15,798 bases of DNA, taken from assembly GCA_016296415.1 (NCBI GenBank), contig JAEDJH010000035.1, forward strand, positions 1 to 15,798, read 5' to 3'. The DNA comes from Clostridia bacterium (GTDB taxonomy: Bacteria > Bacillota > Clostridia > Christensenellales > CAG-138). Position numbers and translations under genes: made by a program. Below, in pieces: positions 1 to 7,026 of the stretch. The notes under the pieces were generated by a model. That model made no database searches and was not told the DNA's origin. It worked only from the letters and a program-made list of their open reading frames with translations. Position 1 is the first letter of the stretch, and each line of letters begins with the position of its first letter.

Positions 1-35
1 GCAACAATTAAATGCCATGTGATTTTTGTCATAGA

Positions 36-69
36 AAAGGAGCTCCGCCTGTGCGCAGCTCCCTTTTTT
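36..69 (-). terminator. Rho-independent terminator of the pot operon
   Basis: Arms GGAGCT (39-44) and AGCTCC (57-62) pair. Inside them, after one C-C mismatch, a further CGC/GCG pairing closes a 4-base loop. Read on the minus strand, the stem is followed by TTTTCT, so it can end transcription coming from potD, about 75 bases upstream. On the plus strand it is followed by six T residues, so it may work in both directions. No plus-strand gene is seen left of it within the window. Confidence 0.75.
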
Positions 70-76
70 CCTTTTC

Positions 77-97
77 AATTCTTAGAATCTAAGAATT
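77..97. repeat. Perfect 9-bp palindrome with 3-base centre
   Basis: Arms AATTCTTAG (77-85) and CTAAGAATT (89-97) are separated by AAT. It lies between the potD stop codon and the terminator. It could be an mRNA 3' hairpin protecting the pot transcript or a protein-binding site. The sequence alone does not decide this, and no family operator was recognised. Confidence 0.55.
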
Positions 98-137
98 TAC
101 GGTTTTTTAAGAACAGGTTTTAATGCCTCAAAGCCTG

Positions 138-1184
138 TCAGCCCTGCGTTTTGATGTAGATCCAAGCATCGTTGTAGATATTTACAAAGTCGCCGAGGTC
201 ATGGAAGATGGTGCAGCGGTCAAGCACCTCCTGCGGAGGATTGTAGGTTTCGTCAAGAACATATTCGTCATCCATAAGTAAGAGGGCGGCGGCATTGGTG
301 GTGCTGTATCCGATGTACTCGGCGTTCTGCTTTGCAACCTCGGCGTCGCAGAGGAAGTTTATGAACATTTCCGCCTCGGTCTTATGCTGTGCGGTCTTGG
401 GAATTATCATGTTATCGAACCAAAGATTGCTTCCCTCCATAGGAACGGCATAGGCAAGGTCCTCGTTCTCGCTCATGCAGTACATGGCGTCGCCGGAATA
501 AACGACGGAGAGCGCCGCACTGTTGTTTATCATCCTGTCCTTGATATTGTCGCCGAGATAAGCCTTGACAAGCGGCCACTGCTCAACAAGCACGTCACGG
601 GCGGCCGTTATCTCCGCTTCATCCCTCGTGTTGATGTCATAGCCAAGCTTCAAAAGGGCAACGGCGATGCTGTCCCTCATGCTGTCGTACATGAGTATCT
701 GCTTTTCGTACTTCTCGTCCCAAAGGATGTCCCAGCTCGTTACTTCGTCATCGACAAGCGTGGTGTTGTACAAAATGCCGACGGTTCCCCACATATAGGG
801 TACGGAATAGACGTTGCCCGGATCGAACGAAAGGTCGAGAAAACGGGGATCAACGTTCTTCACGTTGGGGATATTGTCCATGTTCAGCTCATACAGCATA
901 TCGTTTGCAACGAGCTTTTCAATGACGTAATCCGAGGGGAAGCACAAGTCGTAAATGCAGTCCGGCGATTCAAGCTGGGTTATCATCTCCTCGTTGCTCG
1001 ACATATAGGTATAGTTGACCTTGATGTTGTATTCTTCTTCGAACATCTCTATGAGCAGGGGGTCGATATAGTCGCCCCAGTTGAGCACGTTGATCTCGCC
1101 GTCGTATTTGCGGCAGCCTGCGGCGGGAAGCACCATAAGGGCGATCATCAGTACAATTACGGTCAGGGATACAATCTTTTTCAT
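138..1184 (-). CDS. potD: Spermidine/putrescine-binding lipoprotein PotD
   Basis: This is the extracytoplasmic binding protein that captures polyamines and delivers them to PotBC. Its 348 residues match the family length. A lipoprotein signal ends at the lipobox L-P-A-A-G-C with lipidated Cys24, so the protein is anchored to the outer face of the membrane. Residues known to bind polyamine in E. coli PotD have visible counterparts: W36 and Y39 in N-W-G-D-Y, S84/Y86 in P-S-D-Y, acidic D167 and D171, W255 and D257 in L-W-F-D-N, and Y293 in I-G-Y. The start is supported by AAGGAG about 7 bases upstream. It is the last gene of the regulator-potABCD operon, 39 bases after potC. Spermidine versus putrescine preference cannot be read reliably. 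Another acyclic polyamine is possible but less likely. Confidence 0.93.
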   Translation of the reverse strand: MKKIVSLTVIVLMIALMVLPAAGCRKYDGEINVLNWGDYIDPLLIEMFEEEYNIKVNYTYMSSNEEMITQLESPDCIYDLCFPSDYVIEKLVANDMLYELNMDNIPNVKNVDPRFLDLSFDPGNVYSVPYMWGTVGILYNTTLVDDEVTSWDILWDEKYEKQILMYDSMRDSIAVALLKLGYDINTRDEAEITAARDVLVEQWPLVKAYLGDNIKDRMINNSAALSVVYSGDAMYCMSENEDLAYAVPMEGSNLWFDNMIIPKTAQHKTEAEMFINFLCDAEVAKQNAEYIGYSTTNAAALLLMDDEYVLDETYNPPQEVLDRCTIFHDLGDFVNIYNDAWIYIKTQG

Positions 1185-1223
1185 TTTCTTCTCCTTAAAT
1201 TATTCGGGTTTTTATTGACGGCA

Positions 1224-2057
1224 TCAGTGAACCTTTGCCGATACCTTTTTCTGCTGCAGCGCCGCCTGACGCTCCTCCTTGAGCGATTTAAGATTGGTTA
1301 TGAGGAGCAGCGTCAAAACGACGAGGAACATTATCGTTGACAGCGCATTTATCTCCGGCTGAACGCCCTTCGTCCTTGCAACGGAATAAATGTACATAGA
1401 GAGGTTGTTTTTGCCCTGCTGACAGAAATAGCTGACCACAAAGTCGTCCAGCGAGAGCGTGAACGCCAGTATGAAGCCCGACACTATTCCCGGCATTATA
1501 TCGGGAATTATAACCTTTGTAAGCGCCTTGAACGGCGTACAGCCAAGATCCATCGCCGCCTCGTAAAGCATATTCGAGCTTTGCTTTAGCTTTGGCATGA
1601 CGGAGAATATTACGTACGGCAGGTTGAACGCCGTATGTGCAAGCAAAAGCCTTACAAAGCTCCACGTGCCGCCCTGTCCGAGCCTGATGAAGTAAAACAG
1701 CATCATAAGGCTTATACCCGTGACGAGGTCGGGGTTTATCATGGGGAGCTGGGACACGTTTTCAACGAGCATCCTGCGTCCCTTTTTCATCGAATGTATG
1801 CCGATTGCCGCAAACGTACCCATTACTGTTGCCGCCAATGCCGACAGCACCGCAACAAGGAGCGTTGTAACGAGGGCATCCATTATATTGGAGTTATTGA
1901 ACAGCGCCTCGTACCATTTGAGGGAGAAGCCATCCCATTTTCCCATCGTACGCGAGCCGTTGAACGAGAATACCATCAGCACGGCGATCGGGGCATAGAG
2001 GAACAAAAGCATAAAGCTAAGGTAGGTGCCCTTGATGAACGATTTAAGCTTTACCAT
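1224..2057 (-). CDS. potC: Polyamine ABC transporter permease PotC
   Basis: This is one of the two membrane subunits forming the polyamine channel with PotB. It has 277 residues, typical of the family, with about six hydrophobic helices. The cytoplasmic EAA loop that contacts the ATPase is at about residues 166-194 (E-A-A-M-D-L-G followed by I-I-P-D-I-M-P-G). The reading frame extends further upstream, but the ATG at 2057 is chosen because GAGGAGG lies just before it and because it overlaps the potB stop by 7 bases, the usual sign of translational coupling. The extra upstream residues would be basic, unlike a PotC N-terminus. The operon context potA-potB-potC-potD confirms the role. Confidence 0.93.
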   Translation of the reverse strand: MVKLKSFIKGTYLSFMLLFLYAPIAVLMVFSFNGSRTMGKWDGFSLKWYEALFNNSNIMDALVTTLLVAVLSALAATVMGTFAAIGIHSMKKGRRMLVENVSQLPMINPDLVTGISLMMLFYFIRLGQGGTWSFVRLLLAHTAFNLPYVIFSVMPKLKQSSNMLYEAAMDLGCTPFKALTKVIIPDIMPGIVSGFILAFTLSLDDFVVSYFCQQGKNNLSMYIYSVARTKGVQPEINALSTIMFLVVLTLLLITNLKSLKEERQAALQQKKVSAKVH

Positions 2058-2881
2058 ATTGCGCCCCCCTCCTCGCCGCTTTTGCTCTCCGCACGGCGCA
2101 TTATTACCATTGAAACGATAACGAGAATGAGCAGTATGAACGACAGCGCCGAGCCCACGCCCCACTCATGCACGAGCGTGAACTGGTTTTCGATAAGGTC
2201 GCCGTAAAGCATCGTCATGCCGCCGCCGAGCAGCCTTGATATTGCAAACGTGGTTATCGCCGGAACGAACACCATCGTTATGCCGGAGATCACGCCGGGC
2301 ATCGAAAGCGGAAGCACCACCTTCGTGAACGTGACCGCACCGTTTGCGCCGAGGTCGGTCGCCGCCTCAAGATGCGACTTGTCTATCTTTATAAGCACCG
2401 TATAGATAGGAAGTATCATAAACGGCAGGAAGTTATATATGTTTCCGAGAAGCACCGCCCCGTCGGTATAAAGCATCTGCACGGGCTGTCCGCCGAGCGC
2501 AGTGATTATTCCGTTGATTATTCCCGTATCATCGAGTATGACCTGCCATGCGTATGTCCTGAGCAGGAAGTTCATCCACATCGGAAGAATGAACAGCGTT
2601 GAAAGCAGCGCTGCCTTGCTTTTTTTCATCCTTGACAGAATGTAGGCAACGGGATAGCCGAAAAGAAGGCATATAACCGTGGTTTCGAGCGCAAGCAGTA
2701 CCGAGCGCAGCAGCACGCCCATGTTCGACGCCGAAAAGCCCTTTAGGAAATTTTCAAGCGTGAATGCGCCGTTTTCCTGCACGGTAAAGGCATAGTAGCC
2801 TATCAGCACCATCGGTACAATAATGAATATCGCCATCCATACTATGTACGGATACGCAAACATCTTTCGTCCGAGCTTCAT
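2051..2881 (-). CDS. potB: Polyamine ABC transporter permease PotB
   Basis: This is a membrane subunit of the polyamine importer and partner of PotC. The 276-residue product has about six transmembrane helices and the EAA loop at about residues 172-200 (E-A-A-T-D-L-G, then L-P-L-S-M-P-G), which docks on PotA. The start at 2881 is preferred over a longer frame beginning at 2968: a GGAGGGAGG ribosome binding site stands about 8 bases upstream of it, and the longer version would add an arginine-rich stretch overlapping potA. The gene starts 19 bases after potA and overlaps potC by 7 bases. Confidence 0.93.
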   Translation of the reverse strand: MKLGRKMFAYPYIVWMAIFIIVPMVLIGYYAFTVQENGAFTLENFLKGFSASNMGVLLRSVLLALETTVICLLFGYPVAYILSRMKKSKAALLSTLFILPMWMNFLLRTYAWQVILDDTGIINGIITALGGQPVQMLYTDGAVLLGNIYNFLPFMILPIYTVLIKIDKSHLEAATDLGANGAVTFTKVVLPLSMPGVISGITMVFVPAITTFAISRLLGGGMTMLYGDLIENQFTLVHEWGVGSALSFILLILVIVSMVIMRRAESKSGEEGGAIW

Positions 2882-2900
2882 TTGACAGCCTCCCTCCCGA

Positions 2901-4037
2901 TCATTCGTCGGAGTCCTGCGTCGCTGTTTCGGCGATCTCCTCGGCCGCAGCAGCAGCCTCCTCCGCAAGCGTCATCTCGTTCGACTTTTTCATGACGTGT
3001 ATCGCATCCGGCGGTATCGACAGACCGACGGTCTTGCCGGGCTCTGCGTAATCCGTGGACTGAATCATCCAGGTGTAGCTTTCGCCGCCGTCTGCGCCCT
3101 CGCTTTCGACGGTGAACTCGTAGTGAACGCCCATAAACAATGCGTTTTTGATGACGCCGCTTATCGAGCCCTGTCCGAGAGGCACTATGTCTATATCCTC
3201 GGGTCTTACAACCACATCGACGGGTACGTTTTCGCCAAAGCCAGCATCGACGCATTCAAACGTGGTTCCCGCAAAGCTGACGCTGCAGTCCTTGAGCATT
3301 GTGCCCTCTATTATGTTGCTTTCGCCGATAAAGTCCGCAACGAAGCGGTTTTTCGGCTCGTTATATATGTCTGTCGGGGAGCCTATCTGCTGAATGACGC
3401 CATGGTTCATTACCACTATGGTGTCGCTCATCGTGAGCGCTTCCTCCTGATCGTGGGTGACATAAATGAACGTTATCTTAAGCTTTTGCTGCATCCGCTT
3501 CAGCTCAACCTGCATCTCCTTGCGGAGCTTGAGGTCAAGTGCGCCGAGCGGCTCGTCCAAAAGCAGCACCTCCGGCTCGTTTATGAGCGCCCTCGCTATC
3601 GCAACACGCTGCTGCTGACCACCCGAAAGCTGGTCGATATACCTTTTGCCGTAGCCGGCAAGGTTGACAAGCTCAAGCATCTCTTCGACACGTTTTTTTA
3701 TCTCCGCCTTAGGCATTTTCTTTATTTTAAGGCCGAACGCTATGTTATCGAACACGTTAAGGTGCGGAAACAGTGCATATTTTTGGAAAACGGTGTTGAC
3801 CTTGCGTTTGTACGGGGGTACGTTCTGTATATCCTTTCCGTACATCAGCACGTCGCCGGAGCTGGGCATGGCAAAGCCGGCAATGATGCGAAGCATTGTG
3901 GTCTTGCCGCAGCCGGACGGCCCGAGCAGCGTCAAAAACTCGCCGTCCCTTATATAGAGGGATACGTTATCGAGCGCAATGTCGCCGTCAAAATCCTTGG
4001 AAACGTTTTTCAGCTCAATTATGCGTGTGTTTTCCAT
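2901..4037 (-). CDS. potA: Polyamine ABC transporter ATPase PotA
   Basis: This cytoplasmic ATPase drives polyamine uptake through PotBC. In 378 residues it shows Walker A G-P-S-G-C-G-K-T at 39-46, the Q-loop near Q85, signature L-S-G-G-Q-Q-Q-R at 137-144, Walker B L-L-L-L-D-E-P at 157-163, switch histidine H195, and a C-terminal TOBE-type regulatory domain (about 240-350; V-R-P-E-D at 277-281). An oddity is the acidic, alanine/glutamate-rich tail of about 27 residues after the TOBE domain (352-378), not needed for the fold. The start codon is preceded by GGTGGAG. It follows the regulator by 18 bases, so the two are probably one transcript. Confidence 0.95.
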   Translation of the reverse strand: MENTRIIELKNVSKDFDGDIALDNVSLYIRDGEFLTLLGPSGCGKTTMLRIIAGFAMPSSGDVLMYGKDIQNVPPYKRKVNTVFQKYALFPHLNVFDNIAFGLKIKKMPKAEIKKRVEEMLELVNLAGYGKRYIDQLSGGQQQRVAIARALINEPEVLLLDEPLGALDLKLRKEMQVELKRMQQKLKITFIYVTHDQEEALTMSDTIVVMNHGVIQQIGSPTDIYNEPKNRFVADFIGESNIIEGTMLKDCSVSFAGTTFECVDAGFGENVPVDVVVRPEDIDIVPLGQGSISGVIKNALFMGVHYEFTVESEGADGGESYTWMIQSTDYAEPGKTVGLSIPPDAIHVMKKSNEMTLAEEAAAAAEEIAETATQDSDE

Positions 4038-4055
4038 GATACTCCACCTTCTGTA

Positions 4056-4610
4056 TTAAAAACTCGGCGGCGTTGCCACCCAAAGCAGCTTCGCCTGTGT
4101 TTTTCCGGTATTTTTTATGTAGTGAACGCTTGCGGGATTAATGCAGAAGCTGTAACCCTTTTTTATTTTATAGCTCACGTTGCCGACAAAGAGTGTGACG
4201 CTTCCCGAAAGCAGGTAGCCAAACTCCTCGCCCTCGTGTGGATCGTCCTCCTCGGTGCAGCCGTTCGGCTCAAGCGTGACGAGTATGGGCTCGAGCGCAT
4301 TTTTCTGGGCGTTCGGCACAAGCCAGCGGATGCTGTAGCCGTTTTCGCCGTTCTCCTTTATGAACATCTCCTCGTCGGTGAAAACCACCTTTTCCTGCTT
4401 TTGCTCACTGAAAAACTCGGAAAGGTTCGTCCCGAGCGCTTCGAGAATGTCCATCAGCGTGGCTATCGACGGAGAGGTCAGATCCCTCTCAAGCTGCGAA
4501 ATAAAGCCCTTTGAAAGCTCCGTGCGGTTTGCAAGCTCCTCCTGAGTGAGGTTCAGCCGCAGTCTGAGCCGCTTTATCTTGTCGCCGATACTCATTTCAC
4601 CTAAACTCAT
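4056..4610 (-). CDS. XRE-family regulator with C-terminal cupin domain, PotR/PuuR-like
   Basis: This is a predicted transcription factor of the polyamine operon. Residues 13-67 form an XRE helix-turn-helix (L-T-Q-E-E-L-A then S-K-G-F-I-S-Q-L-E-R). Residues 108-180 form a cupin barrel (H125, E129, G-S-V-T-L-F-V-G, H163) that in this architecture commonly senses a small ligand. PuuR and related HTH-cupin proteins control putrescine metabolism or uptake, and position as the first gene ahead of potA supports polyamine control; the ligand itself is inferred. Two starts are possible: 4610, used here with a weak AAAGG upstream, or the ATG at 4595 with TAGGTG very close to it. The promoter and several operator-like repeats lie in the leader, so autoregulation is likely. 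Confidence 0.9.
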   Translation of the reverse strand: MSLGEMSIGDKIKRLRLRLNLTQEELANRTELSKGFISQLERDLTSPSIATLMDILEALGTNLSEFFSEQKQEKVVFTDEEMFIKENGENGYSIRWLVPNAQKNALEPILVTLEPNGCTEEDDPHEGEEFGYLLSGSVTLFVGNVSYKIKKGYSFCINPASVHYIKNTGKTQAKLLWVATPPSF

Positions 4611-4656
4611 AGTTTAATGCTGCCTTTCTAATTCAAGGTAAACCTTTGCCGCAGTA

Positions 4657-4684
4657 TTTCTATACTTTTCCGGTGGTATAGAAA
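4657..4684. promoter_or_regulatory. 9-bp inverted repeat in the regulator leader
   Basis: Arms TTTCTATAC (4657-4665) and GTATAGAAA (4676-4684) match perfectly across a 10-base spacer, about 19 bp centre to centre. It lies 25-50 bases downstream of the inferred transcription start of the regulator-pot operon. It could be an operator for a dimeric regulator or an RNA hairpin. There is no run of T after it, so it is not a terminator. Confidence 0.5.
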
Positions 4685-4685
4685 C

Positions 4686-4724
4686 GCTGACTATTTGGTT
4701 TAAGCTGACTAAACAATTAAACCA
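4686..4724. promoter_or_regulatory. Operator-like repeats over the regulator -10 region
   Basis: Two patterns overlap. The first is an 8-bp inverted repeat TGGTTTAA (4696-4703) / TTAAACCA (4717-4724) with a 13-base spacer, which overlaps the -10 box. The second is an 8-bp direct repeat GCTGACTA at 4686-4693 and 4704-4711, offset by 18 bp. Binding here would block RNA polymerase. The best candidate binder is the adjacent XRE-cupin protein, by inference. Confidence 0.5.
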
Positions 4725-4744
4725 TTCCTCCGCTTCTTTGTCAA
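4716..4744 (-). promoter_or_regulatory. Promoter of the regulator-potABCD operon
   Basis: On the minus strand a perfect -35 TTGACA (4739-4744), a 17-base spacer and -10 TTTAAT (4716-4721, five of six consensus bases) form a strong sigma-A type promoter. The start of transcription should fall near 4709, giving a leader of about 100 bases before the regulator. Confidence 0.8.
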
Positions 4745-4823
4745 TATAATTTTGACGCATTTTGCATTTATTTACGACGGACAGAAACACCGTTTTTCGG
4801 TTTTCCCGATTTCAACAAAGTGA

Positions 4824-4852
4824 TTGCATTTTTCCGCCCTTTGAGCTATCAT
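4824..4852 (+). promoter_or_regulatory. Probable promoter of the Dabb gene
   Basis: TTGCAT (4824-4829), a 17-base spacer and TATCAT (4847-4852) precede the plus-strand gene at 4888. The -10 matches five of six bases but the -35 only three, so this is a moderate candidate. It is divergent from the pot regulator promoter, about 80 bases away. Confidence 0.45.
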
Positions 4853-4887
4853 CTAATATGAAATAATTTTCGGGAGATTTTTGAATT

Positions 4888-5181
4888 ATGATGAAACACG
4901 TTGTCTGTTTTAAGCTCAAAGAGCCGTCTGAGGAGCTTCTTTTAAAGACCCGGGAGATACTGCTCTCCATGAGGGGTAACGTCCCCACCGCAAAGAACGT
5001 GGAGGTAGGTATCGACTTTCTGCACTCCGCCCGTTCGTACGATATAATACTCGTCGTCACGCTCGCCGACCCCGCCGACCTCGACGTTTATCAAAACGAC
5101 GAGTATCATTGCTCCGTCGTTAAGAAGCACATGCACGCCATCGCCGAAGCGAGCGTTGCACTCGACTATCTTGTTGACTGA
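4888..5181 (+). CDS. Dabb (stress-responsive A/B barrel) domain protein
   Basis: This is a small soluble cytoplasmic protein of 97 residues made of one dimeric alpha-beta barrel domain. Family features are visible: an opening M-K-H-V-V-C-F-K-L-K strand, V-E-V-G-I-D near residue 40, S-Y-D-I-I-L-V-V-T-L, a D-V-Y-Q-x-x-x-Y-H motif at about 75-83, and a closing V-A-L-D-Y. Dabb proteins are a mixed family; most bacterial members have no known reaction, though some plant relatives are enzymes. Translation could begin at either of the two adjacent ATG codons; GGGAG lies about 11 bases upstream. It is a single-gene unit between divergent and convergent neighbours, so context gives no functional clue. 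Confidence 0.85.
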   Translation: MMKHVVCFKLKEPSEELLLKTREILLSMRGNVPTAKNVEVGIDFLHSARSYDIILVVTLADPADLDVYQNDEYHCSVVKKHMHAIAEASVALDYLVD

Positions 5182-5201
5182 CGGACTTACCGATATACAA
5201 C

Positions 5202-5243
5202 AACGCTGTGACCCAAGCCAATGCCTTTGTCACAGCGTTTTTT
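5202..5243 (+). terminator. Rho-independent terminator of the Dabb gene
   Basis: An 11-bp perfect stem, AACGCTGTGAC (5202-5212) with GTCACAGCGTT (5229-5239), encloses a 16-base loop and is followed by a T-run (5238-5243). It lies 20 bases after the stop codon. It also sits just past the end of the convergent MFS gene, where the minus-strand stem is followed by the poorer tail GTTGTA, so it may give partial termination there. Confidence 0.88.
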
Positions 5244-5262
5244 GTTGCGATGATTTCCCGCG

Positions 5263-6561
5263 TTATACCTCGCAGTTGTAGATCTTCTTAACGTGGCTGC
5301 GCCTTGCGTACATTACAGCGAACACGGCAACGAGGTTTACCGCCATACCGCCGAGTATTATCTCCCTGTAGCCGAAGCTCTCGCCCAGCGCACCGCTTAT
5401 AAGCTGTCCCAAAATCGTGCCGCCGGTCATTATCATCTGGAATATTCCGTTGAACCTGCCCCGCTTTTCATCGGGGATGTAGTTCTGGGTGGAGGAAATT
5501 CGGATGTTGAACGAGTTTACGGCAAGGAAGCCGCTGGCAAACTTCAGCAGCGACATTATCTCGACCGGCAGATACAGGAATGCGCCGTCGATAAAGCATA
5601 TCGCCGTATATACCGTAATAGCGATATTAAATTTTATTTTCGGATTTATCTTTGTTCGGTAGTGCACCACACCGCCGACAAGCCTGCCCGCCGTTGCGAT
5701 GCTCATCAGCACCGTGTAGAATGTGACCGCCGAGAACGCACCGTTGTCCCCCTTGAATATTCCGAGGTCAAGGAGCCCAAACAGCGAGCTCATCTGAGAC
5801 CTCTGCACATCGGTAAAGTATGGGAGAAGCAGAGTACCCTCGGTTGCACTGCACATCATGGTGAAAAAGAAGTAGATCGCAATGGCCATAAGTCCGGGCT
5901 CGCTCCTGAGATAGTCGATGCCCTCCTTCATGTCCTTTGAAAATCGTCTGAACCCCCTTGTCGAGTCCTGAGAAGCGATTTTTATGTACGCTTCATCATA
6001 TTTTATCTGCGTTTCAAAGCAGGCGGCGATGAAAAACGAGATCGCATTGAATATGAAAAGCGGCACAAGCCCGATGCTTTGGTAGCAAACGCCCGCAATC
6101 GGCACCATAATTGTGCTTGCGATGGGATAAATGAGGCTGGATATGGAGTACGCCTTGCTGAAGTTTCCCTTTGAGATAAGTGCGGGGTAAAGGCTTTCGT
6201 ATGCAACTGCATATACGCTGTCGATCGAGCCGATGATTATCGACATAATAAGGTACGCCGCATAGCTGAACATATCAAGCGACAGCAAAAGGGCGATAAG
6301 CCCGAATATTCCCGAGGAAATAAAGTCAAGCGTGTAGATAATTTTGCTTCGTGAAAATCGGTCGATGAACGGTCCGGCAACGAGCGGCAGAACTATCTTC
6401 GGTATGCTGTAGCAAACCGAAAACAGCGCAAACATCAGCGTTGAGCCAGTGTCCGCATACACCAGCAGACCCATTGCGAAGCCGGCAACGGCGTTCCCGA
6501 ACATCGAGATTATCGTGCCGATGGTGATTATCGTAAAGTTTTTTGTCCAAAGTTTCTGCAT
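5263..6561 (-). CDS. Major facilitator superfamily transporter, probable efflux permease
   Basis: This is a membrane transporter of 432 residues with about twelve hydrophobic helices, the normal MFS length. The loop between helices 2 and 3 carries the MFS motif A in the form G-P-F-I-D-R-F-S-R-S-K (63-73). The overall character resembles the drug-export (MFS_3/macrolide-efflux-like) group, but the substrate cannot be told from sequence. The start at 6561 is supported by AAGGAGAG about 11 bases upstream. The gene is transcribed alone from its own promoter and converges on the Dabb gene, so it is probably not functionally linked to the pot or opp operons. Confidence 0.88.
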   Translation of the reverse strand: MQKLWTKNFTIITIGTIISMFGNAVAGFAMGLLVYADTGSTLMFALFSVCYSIPKIVLPLVAGPFIDRFSRSKIIYTLDFISSGIFGLIALLLSLDMFSYAAYLIMSIIIGSIDSVYAVAYESLYPALISKGNFSKAYSISSLIYPIASTIMVPIAGVCYQSIGLVPLFIFNAISFFIAACFETQIKYDEAYIKIASQDSTRGFRRFSKDMKEGIDYLRSEPGLMAIAIYFFFTMMCSATEGTLLLPYFTDVQRSQMSSLFGLLDLGIFKGDNGAFSAVTFYTVLMSIATAGRLVGGVVHYRTKINPKIKFNIAITVYTAICFIDGAFLYLPVEIMSLLKFASGFLAVNSFNIRISSTQNYIPDEKRGRFNGIFQMIMTGGTILGQLISGALGESFGYREIILGGMAVNLVAVFAVMYARRSHVKKIYNCEV

Positions 6562-6584
6562 ACGAAAACACTCTCCTTGTTATG

Positions 6585-6613
6585 ATAGTACACCAACGAG
6601 CAGTATATGTCAA
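6585..6613 (-). promoter_or_regulatory. Promoter of the MFS transporter gene
   Basis: On the minus strand a perfect -35 TTGACA (6608-6613), a 17-base spacer and -10 TACTAT (6585-6590, five of six) lie about 24 bases from the start codon, leaving a very short leader of about 17 bases that contains the ribosome binding site. No operator-like symmetry is evident. Confidence 0.8.
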
Positions 6614-6724
6614 CCAAACCGCCGCCTCGGAGTCCTATTCATCCTAAAATCCGCATTGCAATTCATGCCCCACCATGTAAGCAATTTGTCCGCAAAAGCT
6701 TTTTGGGTGCACATATAAAGGGAA

Positions 6725-6752
6725 ACAGCCGCACGGCTGAGCCGGCGGCTGT
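6725..6752 (-). terminator. Probable terminator at the end of the opp operon
   Basis: Arms ACAGCCGC (6725-6732) and GCGGCTGT (6745-6752) form an 8-bp GC-rich stem, with a further small CGGCT/GCCG pairing possible in the loop. On the minus strand the tail is TTTCCCTTTAT, an imperfect T-run, so termination may be partial. It lies 17 bases after the last opp-operon gene and before the MFS promoter. Confidence 0.6.
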
Positions 6753-6769
6753 CGGGTTTTATATTCGGT

Positions 6770-6994
6770 TTATGTGAATACGATCCACAATATTCCGAGT
6801 ATGATTACCGCAATTGCTATTGCGAGCGGGATGAGAGTGATGAACGATGCAATAAGTATCGCCTTCAGGTCGCCCTTTTCAAAGTCGAGCTTACGCTGTC
6901 TTCGCTCTATTTCATCCTCGTCGTAGATGTACTCGTCCTCGTTCTCGGCAAGATTCTCTTTGAGCTTCTTGTTGAGCTTATCCTTCAGACTCAT
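6770..6994 (-). CDS. Small acidic single-helix membrane protein, function unknown
   Basis: The 74-residue product is not recognised as a known family. Residues 1-42 are highly charged: a lysine-rich start (K-D-K-L-N-K-K-L-K), an acidic middle with E-D-E-Y-I-Y-D-E-D-E, then E-R-R-Q-R-K. Residues 45-72 form one long hydrophobic helix reaching almost to the C-terminus, so it should be a tail-anchored protein with its charged part in the cytoplasm. The start at 6994 is chosen because GGGAGG stands 8 bases upstream. A longer frame starting at 7030, overlapping the oppF stop by ATGA, lacks a well-placed site. It begins 32 bases after oppF and ends just before the terminator, so it is probably the last cistron of the opp operon. 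Confidence 0.75.
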   Translation of the reverse strand: MSLKDKLNKKLKENLAENEDEYIYDEDEIERRQRKLDFEKGDLKAILIASFITLIPLAIAIAVIILGILWIVFT

Positions 6995-7026
6995 ACATTG
7001 CGCCTCCCTTCTCTGCAAAAGGAGCA

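Noticed and set aside
2997..4514. A 505-codon plus-strand open frame antisense to potA and the regulator
   Set aside because: It runs opposite two clear genes with full domain signatures, has no recognisable domain and no ribosome binding site, and is explained by codon bias in the opposite strand.
4611..4720. A riboswitch in the pot regulator leader
   Set aside because: The leader is only about 100 bases, contains one simple hairpin, has no terminator-like alternative and matches no riboswitch class that I recognise.
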